A DNA stretch of 64,000 nt. Source: G963667675 sp963667675 (GTDB lineage Bacteria; Chloroflexota; Dehalococcoidia; Lucifugimonadales; UBA3495). The stretch covers positions 744,001-808,000 of the forward strand of contig OY763929.1 in NCBI GenBank assembly GCA_963667675.1, read 5' to 3'. Position 1 is the first letter of the stretch; every line of letters starts with the position of its first letter. This document shows positions 16,255-26,297 of this stretch, piece after piece. The position numbers and the translations under genes were made by a program. Below the pieces are notes generated by a model. It had not been told where the DNA came from. It saw only the letters and a program-made list of their open reading frames with translations, and made no database searches.

Positions 16255-18156
16255 CTACTTCTTCCCGTTCTTCCCCACCTTGACCTTGACCTTCTTCTCT
16301 TTCTTGGCCTTGGCGGGTTTCTCTTCCTTGCCCCTGCGCCGCTGAGATCTCACCAGGCGGCCGCTGCGCGCCCCGTCGGCCGTGATGTTCATCAACAGTT
16401 CCACTTCCAGGTTCATCGCTTCCTGGGAATAGGCGCTCTGCTCGCCCATCCTGCGGAACTTCTGGTAGCGCCGCTTCAGCAGCTTGCCCGTGGACATCCT
16501 GGACAACTCAGCCAGTTGTTTGCCCGCCGCCAGCCCCACCTCGTTGGCCGCTTCTCGGGGACTGGTATGGGCCCCGCCCTCTGGCTCGCATACCACCTGG
16601 TCGGCAATGCTTAGCTCCAGGCAGTCCTGCGCCGTCAACATCAACGCTTCCGCAGCCTCTCGGTCCAGCATGTGGTCCGGGTACGGCCCCCCCAGATGCC
16701 GGTTCAGCGATATGGGAGAATAAATCGAGTATTGCTGCATCAGGATGCGGTCCGACAATCCCAGAGCCAACGCTCCCTCGCTGCCGCCCTCTCCAATGAT
16801 GACGGAAACGATGGGCACCGGCGCCTCTGCCATTTGCGACAGCGTAGTCGCCACCGCGTTCCCTATTCCCTGCTCTTCCGCCTCCAGGCCGGGGTCCGCT
16901 CCGTTGGTGTCGATAAGCGTAACCAAGGGGAGCTTGAACCGTGACGCCAGCGAGATCAGCCGCTGCGCTTTTCTCAGCCCGTCCGGGTAGACGTGGTACC
17001 GCTCGCCCTCCAGCAGGTGAGTCCGCTGCTGGCCGATGACCACCACCGGCTCCCCGTGCAGCACTCCGACCCCTCCTACTATCGACCGGTCGTCGCTGTT
17101 CAGCCGGTCCCCCCTTAACTCCACGAAGGGGTCTAGCATCGAGTGAATATATGTCATTGCCAGGGGACGCTCCGGATGGCGCGCAATGGTCACCGACTCC
17201 CATACCTCGGCGCCGGGCGGTGTGTCCAACTCTGTTTTGAGCAGCGCCTTGTGATTGCCCTTGCCCTGCCCCTGGGAGGTAAACAGTTGCAGCAGCGTCG
17301 CCAGCCGCGATTGGAGCACCTCCCGGTCCACCACGTTGTCCAGCAGCCCGTGGCTCAGGTGGGCCTCCGCAGTGTGGGCGTCCAACGGCAATGGCGTGTT
17401 GGACGCCGCCCGCAGGGCCCGCAGCGGCGCCAGGCCTATCATCGACCCTGGCTCGGCAAGTATTACGTCCGCCAGGTTGGCGAAACTGGCATAGGCCTGG
17501 CCCGTCGATGGATTCGACAGCACCACGATGAAGGGTGTCCCCTCCTCCCTCAAGCGGTTGGCCGCCGTCACCGTCTTGGCCATCTGCATCAGGGAAAGCA
17601 CCCCTTCCTGCATCCGGCTCCCGCCGCCCGATACCATCGCCACCACAGGCAGGCTCTTCCGGGCCGCCGTCTCGAAGGCTCTGGCCACTTTTTCTCCCAC
17701 CACGATGCCCATGCTGCCGCCCATAAACCCGAAGTCCAGCGCCGCCACCATAACCTCAATGTCGTCGATTCGACACCGTCCGGTCACCGCGGCTTCAGTC
17801 AGCCCGGTGGAGCTCTGGTCCTGGCTCAGCAGGTTGCGGTACTTGCCCCTTTGGGAAAAGGACAGCGGCTCCGTAGAACTCAGGTATTTGTGGGACTCTT
17901 TGAACGACCCCTTGTCCGCCAGCAACTCGATGCGTTCCCTGGCGGTCAGGGTATAGTGGAACCGGCAGTAGGGGCACACCCGGTAGGTCAGGTATGCCGA
18001 AGACTCCCGTATATCCTCCTCGCACAGCAGGCAACGGTCATGAACGGTGGAGAGGCGCGCCGCCTCAGCGTCACCGTTCCGCCCGAACAGGTGTACCAGA
18101 AAGCTCGCCAGGTTTCTCAGTTTCGCGCCTCCGCCGTTTGCTTCCTTGCGCCCCAT
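16255..18156 (-). CDS. accDA: Acetyl-CoA carboxylase carboxyltransferase, fused beta and alpha subunits
   Basis: A 633-residue fusion. The N-terminal half is AccD: a Cys4 zinc ribbon (CLLC...CPYC) near residues 50-70 and GGSRMQEGVLSLMQMAKT. The second half is AccA, from about residue 310 (PERPLAMTYIHSMLDPF), with TLIDTNGADPGLEAEEQG and IGEGGSEGALALG. It transfers carboxyl from carboxybiotin to acetyl-CoA to make malonyl-CoA for fatty acids. A Lys-rich tail (AKAKKEKKVKVKVGKNGKK) ends the protein. The ATG at 18156 is chosen for its upstream GAGGAGG; longer in-frame starts would intrude on the divergent promoter region. Confidence 0.95.
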   Translation of the reverse strand: MGRKEANGGGAKLRNLASFLVHLFGRNGDAEAARLSTVHDRCLLCEEDIRESSAYLTYRVCPYCRFHYTLTARERIELLADKGSFKESHKYLSSTEPLSFSQRGKYRNLLSQDQSSTGLTEAAVTGRCRIDDIEVMVAALDFGFMGGSMGIVVGEKVARAFETAARKSLPVVAMVSGGGSRMQEGVLSLMQMAKTVTAANRLREEGTPFIVVLSNPSTGQAYASFANLADVILAEPGSMIGLAPLRALRAASNTPLPLDAHTAEAHLSHGLLDNVVDREVLQSRLATLLQLFTSQGQGKGNHKALLKTELDTPPGAEVWESVTIARHPERPLAMTYIHSMLDPFVELRGDRLNSDDRSIVGGVGVLHGEPVVVIGQQRTHLLEGERYHVYPDGLRKAQRLISLASRFKLPLVTLIDTNGADPGLEAEEQGIGNAVATTLSQMAEAPVPIVSVIIGEGGSEGALALGLSDRILMQQYSIYSPISLNRHLGGPYPDHMLDREAAEALMLTAQDCLELSIADQVVCEPEGGAHTSPREAANEVGLAAGKQLAELSRMSTGKLLKRRYQKFRRMGEQSAYSQEAMNLEVELLMNITADGARSGRLVRSQRRRGKEEKPAKAKKEKKVKVKVGKNGKK

Positions 18157-18237
18157 CCCGCAGATCGCCTCCTCACCCGCACACCGGTCTGTTCTTATCA
18201 TACAGTGTGCTGCCCCAAAATAAAACGACGTGACCGC

Positions 18238-18255
18238 ATACCGTGATAGAATGTC
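18238..18255 (+). promoter_or_regulatory. Promoter-like motif before the dienelactone hydrolase gene
   Basis: CCGTGATAGAATGTC contains an extended -10 (TGATAGAAT). The same 15-mer lies upstream of folP at about 62983-62997. No clear -35 is seen in either place. Confidence 0.4.
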
Positions 18256-18337
18256 GCCATCCGGCGGTTTAAGTCGTCGGACTCCGCATCCCCATATCCG
18301 CACGTTTGGGGGTAATTCAGCCTGAGGAGGAACGCCC

Positions 18338-19066
18338 ATGCCCGCTAGCTGGGTAGACATCGACGTCAACGGACAGACCATGGAGGGCTATCTGGCCCAG
18401 CCCGAAGACGAGGGCAGCCGCCCGGCCGTTGTTGTGATTCAAGAGATTTGGGGTGTCAACTCCCACATCCAGTCCGTCACCGACAAGCTCCCTGCACAAG
18501 GATACGTGGGGCTCGCCCCCGCGATGTTCCACCGCCAGGGACGCATGACCATGGGTCTCCACGAGGAAATGGACACCGCCATCGCCAACATGTTCAAGTG
18601 CAGCGACGCTGAAATCGTCGCCGACGTGCAGGCCGCGGTCGACTACCTCAAGGCCCAGCCCTTCGTTCAGGCCGACCGCATTGGCATCGTGGGCTTCTGT
18701 TTCGGCGGCAGGGTCTCCTACCTGGCGGCCTGCAACGTCTCGGACTTGAAGGCCTCCGTCGTGTACTACGGCGGCATGATTACGGACCCCCTCGGCGGCG
18801 ACGGCCCCTCTCCCTTCGACCAGACCGCCAACATCAACGCCCCCATGCTGGGACTGTTCGGCGAGGATGACTCCAGTCCCAGTCCTGCCGACGTGGCCGC
18901 CATACAAGCCGTGCTTCAAAAGCACGGCAAGACCCACGAGTTTCACTTGTATCCCGGCTGCGGCCACGGCTTCAACTGCGAGTCCAGGGACAGCTACCGC
19001 CCCGAAGCCGCTGCCGACGCCTGGTCCAAGGCCATAGCCTGGTTCGACCAGCACCTGAAGGCCTAG
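18338..19066 (+). CDS. Dienelactone hydrolase family protein
   Basis: A 242-residue alpha/beta hydrolase. The nucleophile elbow GFCFGG carries the catalytic Cys typical of carboxymethylenebutenolidase; the Asp is in LFGEDDSSPSP and the His in GCGHGFNC. VVVIQEIWGVNSHIQ is the usual DLH N-terminal motif with the conserved Glu. The true substrate is uncertain because the family is broad. AGGAGGAACGCCC precedes the ATG. It diverges from accDA and is followed 62 bp later by a metal-dependent hydrolase gene. Confidence 0.88.
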   Translation: MPASWVDIDVNGQTMEGYLAQPEDEGSRPAVVVIQEIWGVNSHIQSVTDKLPAQGYVGLAPAMFHRQGRMTMGLHEEMDTAIANMFKCSDAEIVADVQAAVDYLKAQPFVQADRIGIVGFCFGGRVSYLAACNVSDLKASVVYYGGMITDPLGGDGPSPFDQTANINAPMLGLFGEDDSSPSPADVAAIQAVLQKHGKTHEFHLYPGCGHGFNCESRDSYRPEAAADAWSKAIAWFDQHLKA

Positions 19067-19128
19067 TGGTGCCCCTGAGCCGTCATCGGACGACGGCGTT
19101 GCATTGAATCCGGATCGCAGGAGACACC

Positions 19129-19971
19129 GTGAGTAACGCAGACCTCCTACTGGAAGGCGCCCTGGACATCCACGTCCACATCGCTCCCGACGCCAAGGTT
19201 GCCAGGCGGGGCAGCGCCATCGACGTGGCCCGGCAGGCCCAGCAAATGGGCATGGGCGGCATGGTGCTGAAAAGCCACGAATACCCCACCCACCCCGTGG
19301 CCTACACCGCCATCCAAGCGGTTCCCGGAATCACCCTCATCGGCGGCGTAACCCTGAACATGGAGGTCGGCGGCTTGAACCCCATGGCCGTGGAAAACAC
19401 AGCTTTGATGGGTGGCAGGGTCGTCTGGATGCCCACCTTCTCCGCCAGGTCCGACCGCCAACGCCGGGGACTCAACGGCGGCATCTATATTCTCGACGAC
19501 CAGGGCCGCCTGGCGCCCGAGGTCTACGCCATATTGGAGTTGGTCAGGTCCCACGATATGGTCCTGGCCACCGGCCACCTTTCCACCGAAGAGAGCCTTG
19601 CCCTGGTCTCCGAGGCCCAGGACCTGGGAATTCGCCGCGTCCTGGTCACCCATGCCACCACCATGGCTAGCTGGAACGGGATGACCATCGAGGACATGAA
19701 GAACCTCGCCGCCATGGGCGCCTACATCGAGCACTGCTTTCACGCCATCATGCCCCTGTCCAACCTCCTGGCTCCAAAGGACCTGGTGGAAGCCATCCTC
19801 GCCGTAGGCCCTGAGAACTGCATCGTCAGCACCGACTTCGGGCAGGACTTCCACCCCATGCCCGCCGAGGGACTGCGCATGGGCATCGCCACCCTGCTCC
19901 AAGCCGGCATGGACGAGGTCGAAGTAGGCATGCTCGTCAAAGACAACCCCTCCAGGCTCATGGGCCTCTAA
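19129..19971 (+). CDS. Amidohydrolase-like protein (DUF6282 type)
   Basis: A 280-residue protein starting at GTG 19129, after CAGGAG. DIHVHIAPD near residue 12 is an HxH metal motif at the end of a first beta-strand; VLKSHEYPT, VTHATT and STDFGQDFHPMP supply further His/Asp residues at barrel positions of amidohydrolase or PHP-like enzymes. The family is annotated as DUF6282; no substrate is known to me. Its 3' end overlaps the convergent tilS by 14 bp. Confidence 0.7.
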   Translation: MSNADLLLEGALDIHVHIAPDAKVARRGSAIDVARQAQQMGMGGMVLKSHEYPTHPVAYTAIQAVPGITLIGGVTLNMEVGGLNPMAVENTALMGGRVVWMPTFSARSDRQRRGLNGGIYILDDQGRLAPEVYAILELVRSHDMVLATGHLSTEESLALVSEAQDLGIRRVLVTHATTMASWNGMTIEDMKNLAAMGAYIEHCFHAIMPLSNLLAPKDLVEAILAVGPENCIVSTDFGQDFHPMPAEGLRMGIATLLQAGMDEVEVGMLVKDNPSRLMGL

Positions 19972-21442
19972 CGCCCTCTTCAGCTGTCTCAAGAGTAACC
20001 CGCACCGCGACCCCGCCAGCCTTCACCCGCGCCCACTCCGCGATCCGGTAACCCACAACCCACGCAATGCCCCGCCGGGCGACCAGCAACGGTACGCGGT
20101 CCCGCCACTCCCGCAGGACCCGCGCGTCGCTGAAGAAGTCCTGTAGCTTCTTCTCCCCGCTCATGCCCAAAGGCTGGATGCGGTCGCCCGGCCGCCTAGT
20201 GCGCACCTCCAAAGGCTGTTCCAAAGCCCCTGGGTCGAAATAAGCCGTCCACGTGCCTGGGCCTGGCTCTCCAACTGCCTCAGGAACAAACGACGTGACC
20301 CGCCGCAGCGTCACCCGCCACGGGCCCGCCCGATACGCCGTCGGACCCGCGTCCAATGAAGGAATGGCCAGGGAGTACGCGCCTTGCAACGCAGGAAACG
20401 GACTCGCCCCGCTGGGGAGCCGGGACAGGCGCAGGGAGTCGTACGACCTCTGGAACACCAAACCGTTGGGCAGGTCCACGCTGCGGCCGCTCTTGGGCGA
20501 TTGGGCTAACTCCGCCATCGCTTCCAAGTGACGCTCCCCCAGCCGCCGAGTGTCTCCCGCCAGGCAGGCGTAGGCCTTGCGAAACACCAGCTTCTGCATA
20601 GCCGGGTGCAGCAGGGCCAGCGCAGCCCGGTCGAAAACCACCGCATCTTCCACTTCCGCCGCCGCCTGGGGCCACACTCGTTCCACTTCCGCCGCCAGGT
20701 ACTCCGACTCCAGGGTTGCCGTGCGGGACAGCCTGACCAGCGACCCCCGCACCTGGGGGTTGTATTCCGACGCCAGCAGGGGCATTAAATTCCGGCGCAC
20801 CCTGTTGCGCGTAAACCGGTGCAACAAATTCCCGGTGTCTTCCCGGTATGCCTGGCCCAGCTCCCGGCAATAGCCCGCGGTGTCCGCCTTGGTTACACTG
20901 AGCAGGGGCCGCAACAGCCGCAACCCGCTGTTGTTGCCGGAAAAAGGCCACGGCGACGACTCCGACATGCCCCTCAAGCCCTGGATTCCCGAGCCCCGGA
21001 GAATGTGCAGCAAGACCGTCTCGGCCAAATCGTCCGAGGTGTGGCCCACCGCCACGGCGGATGCGCCCGTTTCTTCCGCAACCTGGGCCAGGAAAGAGTA
21101 GCGCAACTCCCTGGCAGCCTGTTCGAAAGACGAGATTCGGCGTTGCTTCTGGTGTTCCGCCACGTCCCGCTGTTCCACCGTCGCCGAGATGCCCAGGCCT
21201 GCGGCCAGCGCCGCGGCAAATCGCGCGTCCTCCTCCGCCTCCTCGCCTCGAAAGTCGTGGTTCAAGTGCGCGGCGTGGAGCCTCAGGCCGTGCCGTTGGC
21301 TCAGACGGGACAAGCAATGGAGCAGGGCCGAGGAGTCGGGCCCACCGGAAATGCCCACCACCAAGAGCGCCCCGTTGCCGGAAAACCCGGCCCGCGCCAA
21401 AGCCTTCGCCGCAAGGCCCTCCAATCGGCCGGTAACGGGCAC
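19958..21442 (-). CDS. tilS: tRNA(Ile)-lysidine synthase
   Basis: A 494-residue protein. The PP-loop GISGGPDSSALLHCL is near residue 30; HLNHDFRGEEAEEDARF and VGHTSDDLAETVLL are TilS motifs, and GDRIQPLGMSGEKKLQDFF is the C-terminal tRNA-binding domain. It converts C34 of the CAU anticodon to lysidine so that AUA is read as Ile. It starts at GTG 21442, 9 bp after the histidine phosphatase stop, with AGAGGCAG upstream, in the tlyC-phosphatase-tilS operon. Confidence 0.93.
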   Translation of the reverse strand: MPVTGRLEGLAAKALARAGFSGNGALLVVGISGGPDSSALLHCLSRLSQRHGLRLHAAHLNHDFRGEEAEEDARFAAALAAGLGISATVEQRDVAEHQKQRRISSFEQAARELRYSFLAQVAEETGASAVAVGHTSDDLAETVLLHILRGSGIQGLRGMSESSPWPFSGNNSGLRLLRPLLSVTKADTAGYCRELGQAYREDTGNLLHRFTRNRVRRNLMPLLASEYNPQVRGSLVRLSRTATLESEYLAAEVERVWPQAAAEVEDAVVFDRAALALLHPAMQKLVFRKAYACLAGDTRRLGERHLEAMAELAQSPKSGRSVDLPNGLVFQRSYDSLRLSRLPSGASPFPALQGAYSLAIPSLDAGPTAYRAGPWRVTLRRVTSFVPEAVGEPGPGTWTAYFDPGALEQPLEVRTRRPGDRIQPLGMSGEKKLQDFFSDARVLREWRDRVPLLVARRGIAWVVGYRIAEWARVKAGGVAVRVTLETAEEGVRGP

Positions 21443-21451
21443 GGGCTGCCT

Positions 21452-22069
21452 CTATCTGTTTTCGGGGGACAGGTGTGAGGTGGAGTTGTAGGACACCAGC
21501 CGGTGCTCCTGCCGGTCTCTCTCTACGACGGAAATAGATCCCAGGCTCAGCGTCATGCGGTGGAAGTTGTCCAGGGGCATCCCCAGCACCTTGCAGACCA
21601 GGGCCCGGATGGCGAAATTATGGGAGACGATGATCAAGGTGTCTTCTTGCCCATGGGCCTTCTCCACTTCGACCAGGGCGTTCCAAACCCGCTCTTGAAG
21701 TTGGCCCAGGGACTCTCCGTTGGGCATTGAGACCCCCGCCGGGTCCTCGCGCCAGGTGGCAAGGACTCCGGGCCAGTTGGCCCGCATCTCCTCTCCCGTA
21801 GCCCCGTCCAGGTCCCCCAGGTCCAACTCCTGGAAATCTGGGACTCCCACCACGGGCTTGCCGCTGACCTGAGAAATCTCCTGGGCCACTTGCATGGTGC
21901 GGGGCAGCGGGCTGGAGTAAATCGCCGAGTGCTCGTATTCCGCGACTGCCCTCGCCGTTTCCTTGGCCTGGGCCATTCCCATTGCATTCAGGCCAATCTC
22001 AGACTGGCCCTGAAACCTGCCCAGTTTGTTCCAGTCCGTTTCCCCGTGCCGCACTAGGACCAGGTTCAT
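21452..22069 (-). CDS. Histidine phosphatase family protein (phosphoglycerate mutase-like)
   Basis: A 205-residue protein. LVRHGETDWNKLGRFQGQ holds the catalytic His in RHG; SSPLPRTMQVAQ, DLGDLDGATGEE and VSHNFAIRAL complete the family pattern. Similar proteins act as cofactor-independent-size phosphatases (alpha-ribazole phosphatase, sugar phosphatases), so glycolytic mutase activity is not assumed. Its ATG overlaps the tlyC stop by 4 bp, implying translational coupling. Confidence 0.88.
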   Translation of the reverse strand: MNLVLVRHGETDWNKLGRFQGQSEIGLNAMGMAQAKETARAVAEYEHSAIYSSPLPRTMQVAQEISQVSGKPVVGVPDFQELDLGDLDGATGEEMRANWPGVLATWREDPAGVSMPNGESLGQLQERVWNALVEVEKAHGQEDTLIIVSHNFAIRALVCKVLGMPLDNFHRMTLSLGSISVVERDRQEHRLVSYNSTSHLSPENR

Positions 22070-23337
22070 TGGCCGACGTCCTGGGGCCTGCTCAATTCCA
22101 CCTTCTCTATCCTCACACCGTCCATCTCCTTGACCGTGAACCTGAACTCCCTGTGCTCCACCACGTCGCCCTCCTCTGGGATACGGCCCAGGTTGTCCAG
22201 GATAAACCCTGCCACCGTCTGGTAGTCGCCCGACGGCAGGTCCACGTTAAGCTCCTCGTTGATGTCCAATATGCTGACTCCGGCGTCCAGCAGATAGGTG
22301 TGGTCGTCCAGGGACACGTAGACTTCCTCCTGGGAACCCTCCTCTTCTTCCACCTGGCCGACTATGACCTCCAGCAACTGCTTCAGGGTGACCAGCCCGG
22401 CGATGCCGCCGAATTCATCCACCGCCAGCGTCAGGCCGTAGCTGCCGCTTTGCATCTCGCTGAACGTCCCGCTGATGGTCTTGGTCTCTGGAACGAAGTA
22501 AACGGGACGCAAATTCTCGGTGACCGAGTCCCCCATCCGCAATCGCTCCCTCCCCATGTTCTGGAGCACGTCCTTGATGGCCATAACCCCCACCACGTTC
22601 TCCGTGGTGCCTTCGTAGACCGGGAATCGGGTGTGCAGGTTCTCCAGGTAAATGGGCAGGAATTTCTCCAGCGTCGTACCCCGCTCCACCCACACGATTT
22701 CCGGCCGGGGCGTCATGATTTCCCGCACCCGCCGGTCGCCGAAATGGAACACCTGCTCCAGCAGGGCGGCTTCCCGGGCCTCTACTGCGCCGGTCTGGGC
22801 GCCGGCCGCGATAAGGCTGCGGATTTCCTCCTCGTCGATCTCTGGCAGTTTGCCCGAAATCCCCACACCTTTGCTGACCACCGACGTTACCCCTTGCAGC
22901 ACCCGTACTGCCGGGGCCAGCGCCACCCCCGCCGCCTCTACGGGGACGGAAGCGGCAAATGCCACTTTCTCCGAGCGGTGCCAGGCAATGGTCTTGGGTA
23001 TAGCCTCGCCGAAGACAACCAGTATCAGGGTTATGCCGAATGTCGCTGCCAGCGCGGCCCTGTAGTCGTTGCCAATCCAACTCACCAAGAGGGCTGTGCC
23101 CAGCACTGCCGCCCCGGTATTTACCAGGTTGTTGCTCAACAGCACCGTGGCCAGCAGCTTGTTGGGAACTTGAATCAGCCGGCTAACCCGTTCGGCTCCG
23201 GGTTGGCCGATGCGTATCAGGTGCATCAAGCGCGCCCGGGGCAGGGCAATGAATGCCGTCTCCGAGGAGGAAAAAAGGGCCGACAGCATCAGGCACAGGA
23301 CCAGTAATATCAACCTCGATAAGTCAGGAATATCCAT
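22066..23337 (-). CDS. CNNM/HlyC-CorC family membrane protein with CBS pair
   Basis: A 423-residue protein. The N-terminal DUF21 domain has about four membrane helices, beginning LILLVLCLMLSALFSSSETA. A CBS pair follows (MTPRPEIVWVERGTTLEKF...), then a CorC/HlyC transporter-associated domain near residue 330 (YVSLDDHTYLLDAGVSILD). Family members are implicated in magnesium or other cation efflux; the old hemolysin label is not supported here. GGAGGTGA precedes the ATG. First gene of a three-gene operon with the phosphatase and tilS. Confidence 0.9.
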   Translation of the reverse strand: MDIPDLSRLILLVLCLMLSALFSSSETAFIALPRARLMHLIRIGQPGAERVSRLIQVPNKLLATVLLSNNLVNTGAAVLGTALLVSWIGNDYRAALAATFGITLILVVFGEAIPKTIAWHRSEKVAFAASVPVEAAGVALAPAVRVLQGVTSVVSKGVGISGKLPEIDEEEIRSLIAAGAQTGAVEAREAALLEQVFHFGDRRVREIMTPRPEIVWVERGTTLEKFLPIYLENLHTRFPVYEGTTENVVGVMAIKDVLQNMGRERLRMGDSVTENLRPVYFVPETKTISGTFSEMQSGSYGLTLAVDEFGGIAGLVTLKQLLEVIVGQVEEEEGSQEEVYVSLDDHTYLLDAGVSILDINEELNVDLPSGDYQTVAGFILDNLGRIPEEGDVVEHREFRFTVKEMDGVRIEKVELSRPQDVGQ

Positions 23338-23491
23338 CGTGGGGCGTCACCTCCGCAATCCGAGGGTGGCATAGTTTCTAGACGTGGAGTTTAACAGTAG
23401 TTTCTAGCTGTCACGATAATAGCACATCGCCCAGCCCGCCCGTAAAGCTCACCCCGTCAGCCCCTCCCGTTCGTAGTGCGCAAAATATCCC

Positions 23492-23528
23492 CCCGTTCGT
23501 GGTGAGCTTGTCGAACCAAACGAACGGG
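23492..23528 (+). repeat. Dispersed palindromic repeat, family 1 (GGTGAGCTTGTCGAA variant)
   Basis: CCCGTTCGTGGTGAGCTTG begins the element and CGAACGGG ends it, so the ends pair. A partial copy, CCCGTTCGTAGTG, lies just before it at 23466-23478. Confidence 0.8.
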
Positions 23529-23612
23529 CCGCGGCGATAGCCCCTTGCTCGACGACGTGGACTCCAATTTGCCTCGCAGTTTTGCTATCCTATCCGGACG
23601 CGTGAAAGAGAC

Positions 23613-24650
<1,038 letters not shown>

Positions 24651-24680
24651 ACCGAGCCTCCCGTTCTGCCCCCAGCCCCA

Positions 24681-24705
24681 CGTTCGTGGTGAGCTTGTCG
24701 GACCA
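24681..24705 (+). repeat. Dispersed repeat, family 1 (half element)
   Basis: CGTTCGTGGTGAGCTTGTCG matches the left half and loop of the copy at 23492-23528; the right arm is not preserved. Confidence 0.7.
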
Positions 24706-24743
24706 CCCCTACGCAAGGCAAAGGACCGGCCAAACACTCCGCG

Positions 24744-25352
24744 TCAGTCCTCCCACAGTGCGGCCCGGCCGTTGCTGGGCTGGCGGGCTGCAAAAAGGCT
24801 GTTCACCACCTGGTATATTTCCCTGCTGGCACGCCCGCTCCGGTACGGGAACGCCAATCGCCAGTTGCTTCCCTGGAACAGCGCCGAGCCGTCCTCGCTC
24901 ACCAAGTAGTGACGGCTCACCAGCATTGCCGCCCCCAGGAGGCCCAACAAGAGCGCCAGCGGCCCCAGGTCGATTTTGATCAACGGCACGCTGGGCCCGT
25001 CCAAGACCCCGGTCAGCCAGTAGGCGGCCACCAGGTAGAACACAACCCCCGCAACCGCCAGGACTGCTCCCTGGAGCAACCTGCCCAAACGACGGGGAGC
25101 GGGCCTCACCGACGCGCTCTGGACCTCTTCCACCATGGTCAAAAAGGTCTCCTCGCGCCCATTGGTGCGGCAGAAAGCCAGAAGCCGCCGGTTGGTTGCA
25201 ACCAGCATCCGGCCGGACCTCGGCGGTTCCTGGACCAGGCCTCGCTCCGGGGAGAACACACAGGTTATAGCTTCCCCCGGCAGCAACTCCACCTCTCGCA
25301 CTTGGCCTGCTTCGCGTTCCAACCCAGGGGAACTATCTATCAATCTATTCAT
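24744..25352 (-). CDS. Membrane protein of unknown function, PH-like N-terminus
   Basis: A 202-residue protein. Residues 20-75 (VELLPGEAITCVFSPERG...MLVATNRRLLAFC) resemble the bacterial PH-like fold, with the pattern 'vTNRRLL'. Two hydrophobic helices follow near 92-115 (GAVLAVAGVVFYLVAAYWL) and 128-145 (LGPLALLLGLLGAAMLVS). The C-terminus again looks beta-rich. It is a single gene convergent with tsaD. Localisation in the membrane is inferred; no function is proposed. Confidence 0.65.
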   Translation of the reverse strand: MNRLIDSSPGLEREAGQVREVELLPGEAITCVFSPERGLVQEPPRSGRMLVATNRRLLAFCRTNGREETFLTMVEEVQSASVRPAPRRLGRLLQGAVLAVAGVVFYLVAAYWLTGVLDGPSVPLIKIDLGPLALLLGLLGAAMLVSRHYLVSEDGSALFQGSNWRLAFPYRSGRASREIYQVVNSLFAARQPSNGRAALWED

Positions 25353-25442
25353 CCCCTAATCCGCAAATACTATCACTGTTAATGAAGGCGGCGGCCGGCC
25401 GTGCTTGTACGACCAGAAACGCGGCCTAGAGGAGCTATCACG

Positions 25443-25897
25443 CTAGGGCACCACCCGGTCATAACTGTGTGGACGGCACTCTAGGAGCGAACGCTGCATA
25501 TCGTAGCGAATATCCCACTGATTCAAAATATCCCTTCCCAGCAATGACGGAAGAACCGCATTCTCCTCGGTGGGTAGGGCGACGGCCAAGTCAATGTTAT
25601 AGCCTATCAATCGAAATCGTGACCTGAGTCCATGTGGTTCCTGAAAATAGATTTGAGCCGACGCCGAGGCATATTCTGCTCTTCCGCCGATTCCTCGTGA
25701 CGACAACGATGCCTGAAGTCCGTCGATGGGAAACCCAGCCGCCTGGCATCGGCTGGGTGCAGGCAAGTACCCGATGCGCCGGTGTCAACGAGGAACCGAA
25801 CTATGCTACTTCCGTGGAGGTGGAGGTCAAATTCGGGGATTACCAAGCCCGCAAGAATGACAGGATTTCCGGCGGTGTCAAAGGAGCCTTTGATCAC
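25443..25897 (-). pseudogene. Retropepsin-like aspartyl protease, frameshifted
   Basis: Two overlapping frames make one protein of about 150 residues. The first part (from ATG 25897) contains IVRFLVDTGASGTCLHPADA, with the catalytic DTGAS. The frame then changes near 25727-25731, at GATGGGAAACCC on the plus strand, and continues through LQASLSSRGIGG to LPSLLGRDILNQWDI, the second conserved block. Restoring one base in the G run rejoins them. This may be a real mutation or an assembly error. Its start overlaps the upstream DUF5678-like stop by 4 bp, as a coupled pair. An intact relative lies at 32145-32561. Confidence 0.75.
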
Positions 25898-26175
25898 AGC
25901 AGCAGGTGAGTCCCCTCGGGGTCAAGGTATCCCAAGGCATACTCCCAGTTGTCGATGCCGCGTTTCTCCAAAGAGGCGACCAATGCGCTGGGAGAGTCTG
26001 AGTGATCAATCACACCATCCTGCCCCACTGCAACCCAGCGGTTCGGGTACTGCTCCAATAATTCGGCATAATCGTTATCCATCCTCAGCCGGACAGCTTC
26101 AAAGACCTGCAAATTGCGCGACAGCTTTCCAGCACTGGTCGAGGACTTGTCTGATTTTCTGTTGAGCAGCCTCAT
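25894..26175 (-). CDS. Small DUF5678-like protein paired with a retropepsin
   Basis: A 93-residue protein. The core DYAELLEQYPNRWVAVGQDGVIDHSDS, with Tyr-Pro, 'WVAV' and a following hydrophobic turn, resembles DUF5678 proteins, whose function is unknown. The first 30 residues are basic and Ser-rich. The stop overlaps the protease start (ATGA). The same order, small protein then retropepsin, recurs at 32838-32145, so the association looks selected. Confidence 0.6.
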   Translation of the reverse strand: MRLLNRKSDKSSTSAGKLSRNLQVFEAVRLRMDNDYAELLEQYPNRWVAVGQDGVIDHSDSPSALVASLEKRGIDNWEYALGYLDPEGTHLLL

Positions 26176-26297
26176 AGTTGCCTTCCTTGGTGACCTGGCC
26201 TCATTACTGTTTCTACCATATCACAATACATCATGTTGGCATATCGCACCGCTCACGTGACTTGTGCGGCAATGGGAATGCAGGGCAAGGGCTGTGG

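Noticed and set aside
17143..18246. Plus-strand frame (367 codons) opposite accDA
   Set aside because: Antisense to conserved AccD/AccA motifs; composition unlike protein.
21982..23307. Plus-strand frame (441 codons) opposite the CNNM/HlyC-like gene
   Set aside because: Shadow frame; the minus strand encodes DUF21, CBS and CorC-HlyC domains.
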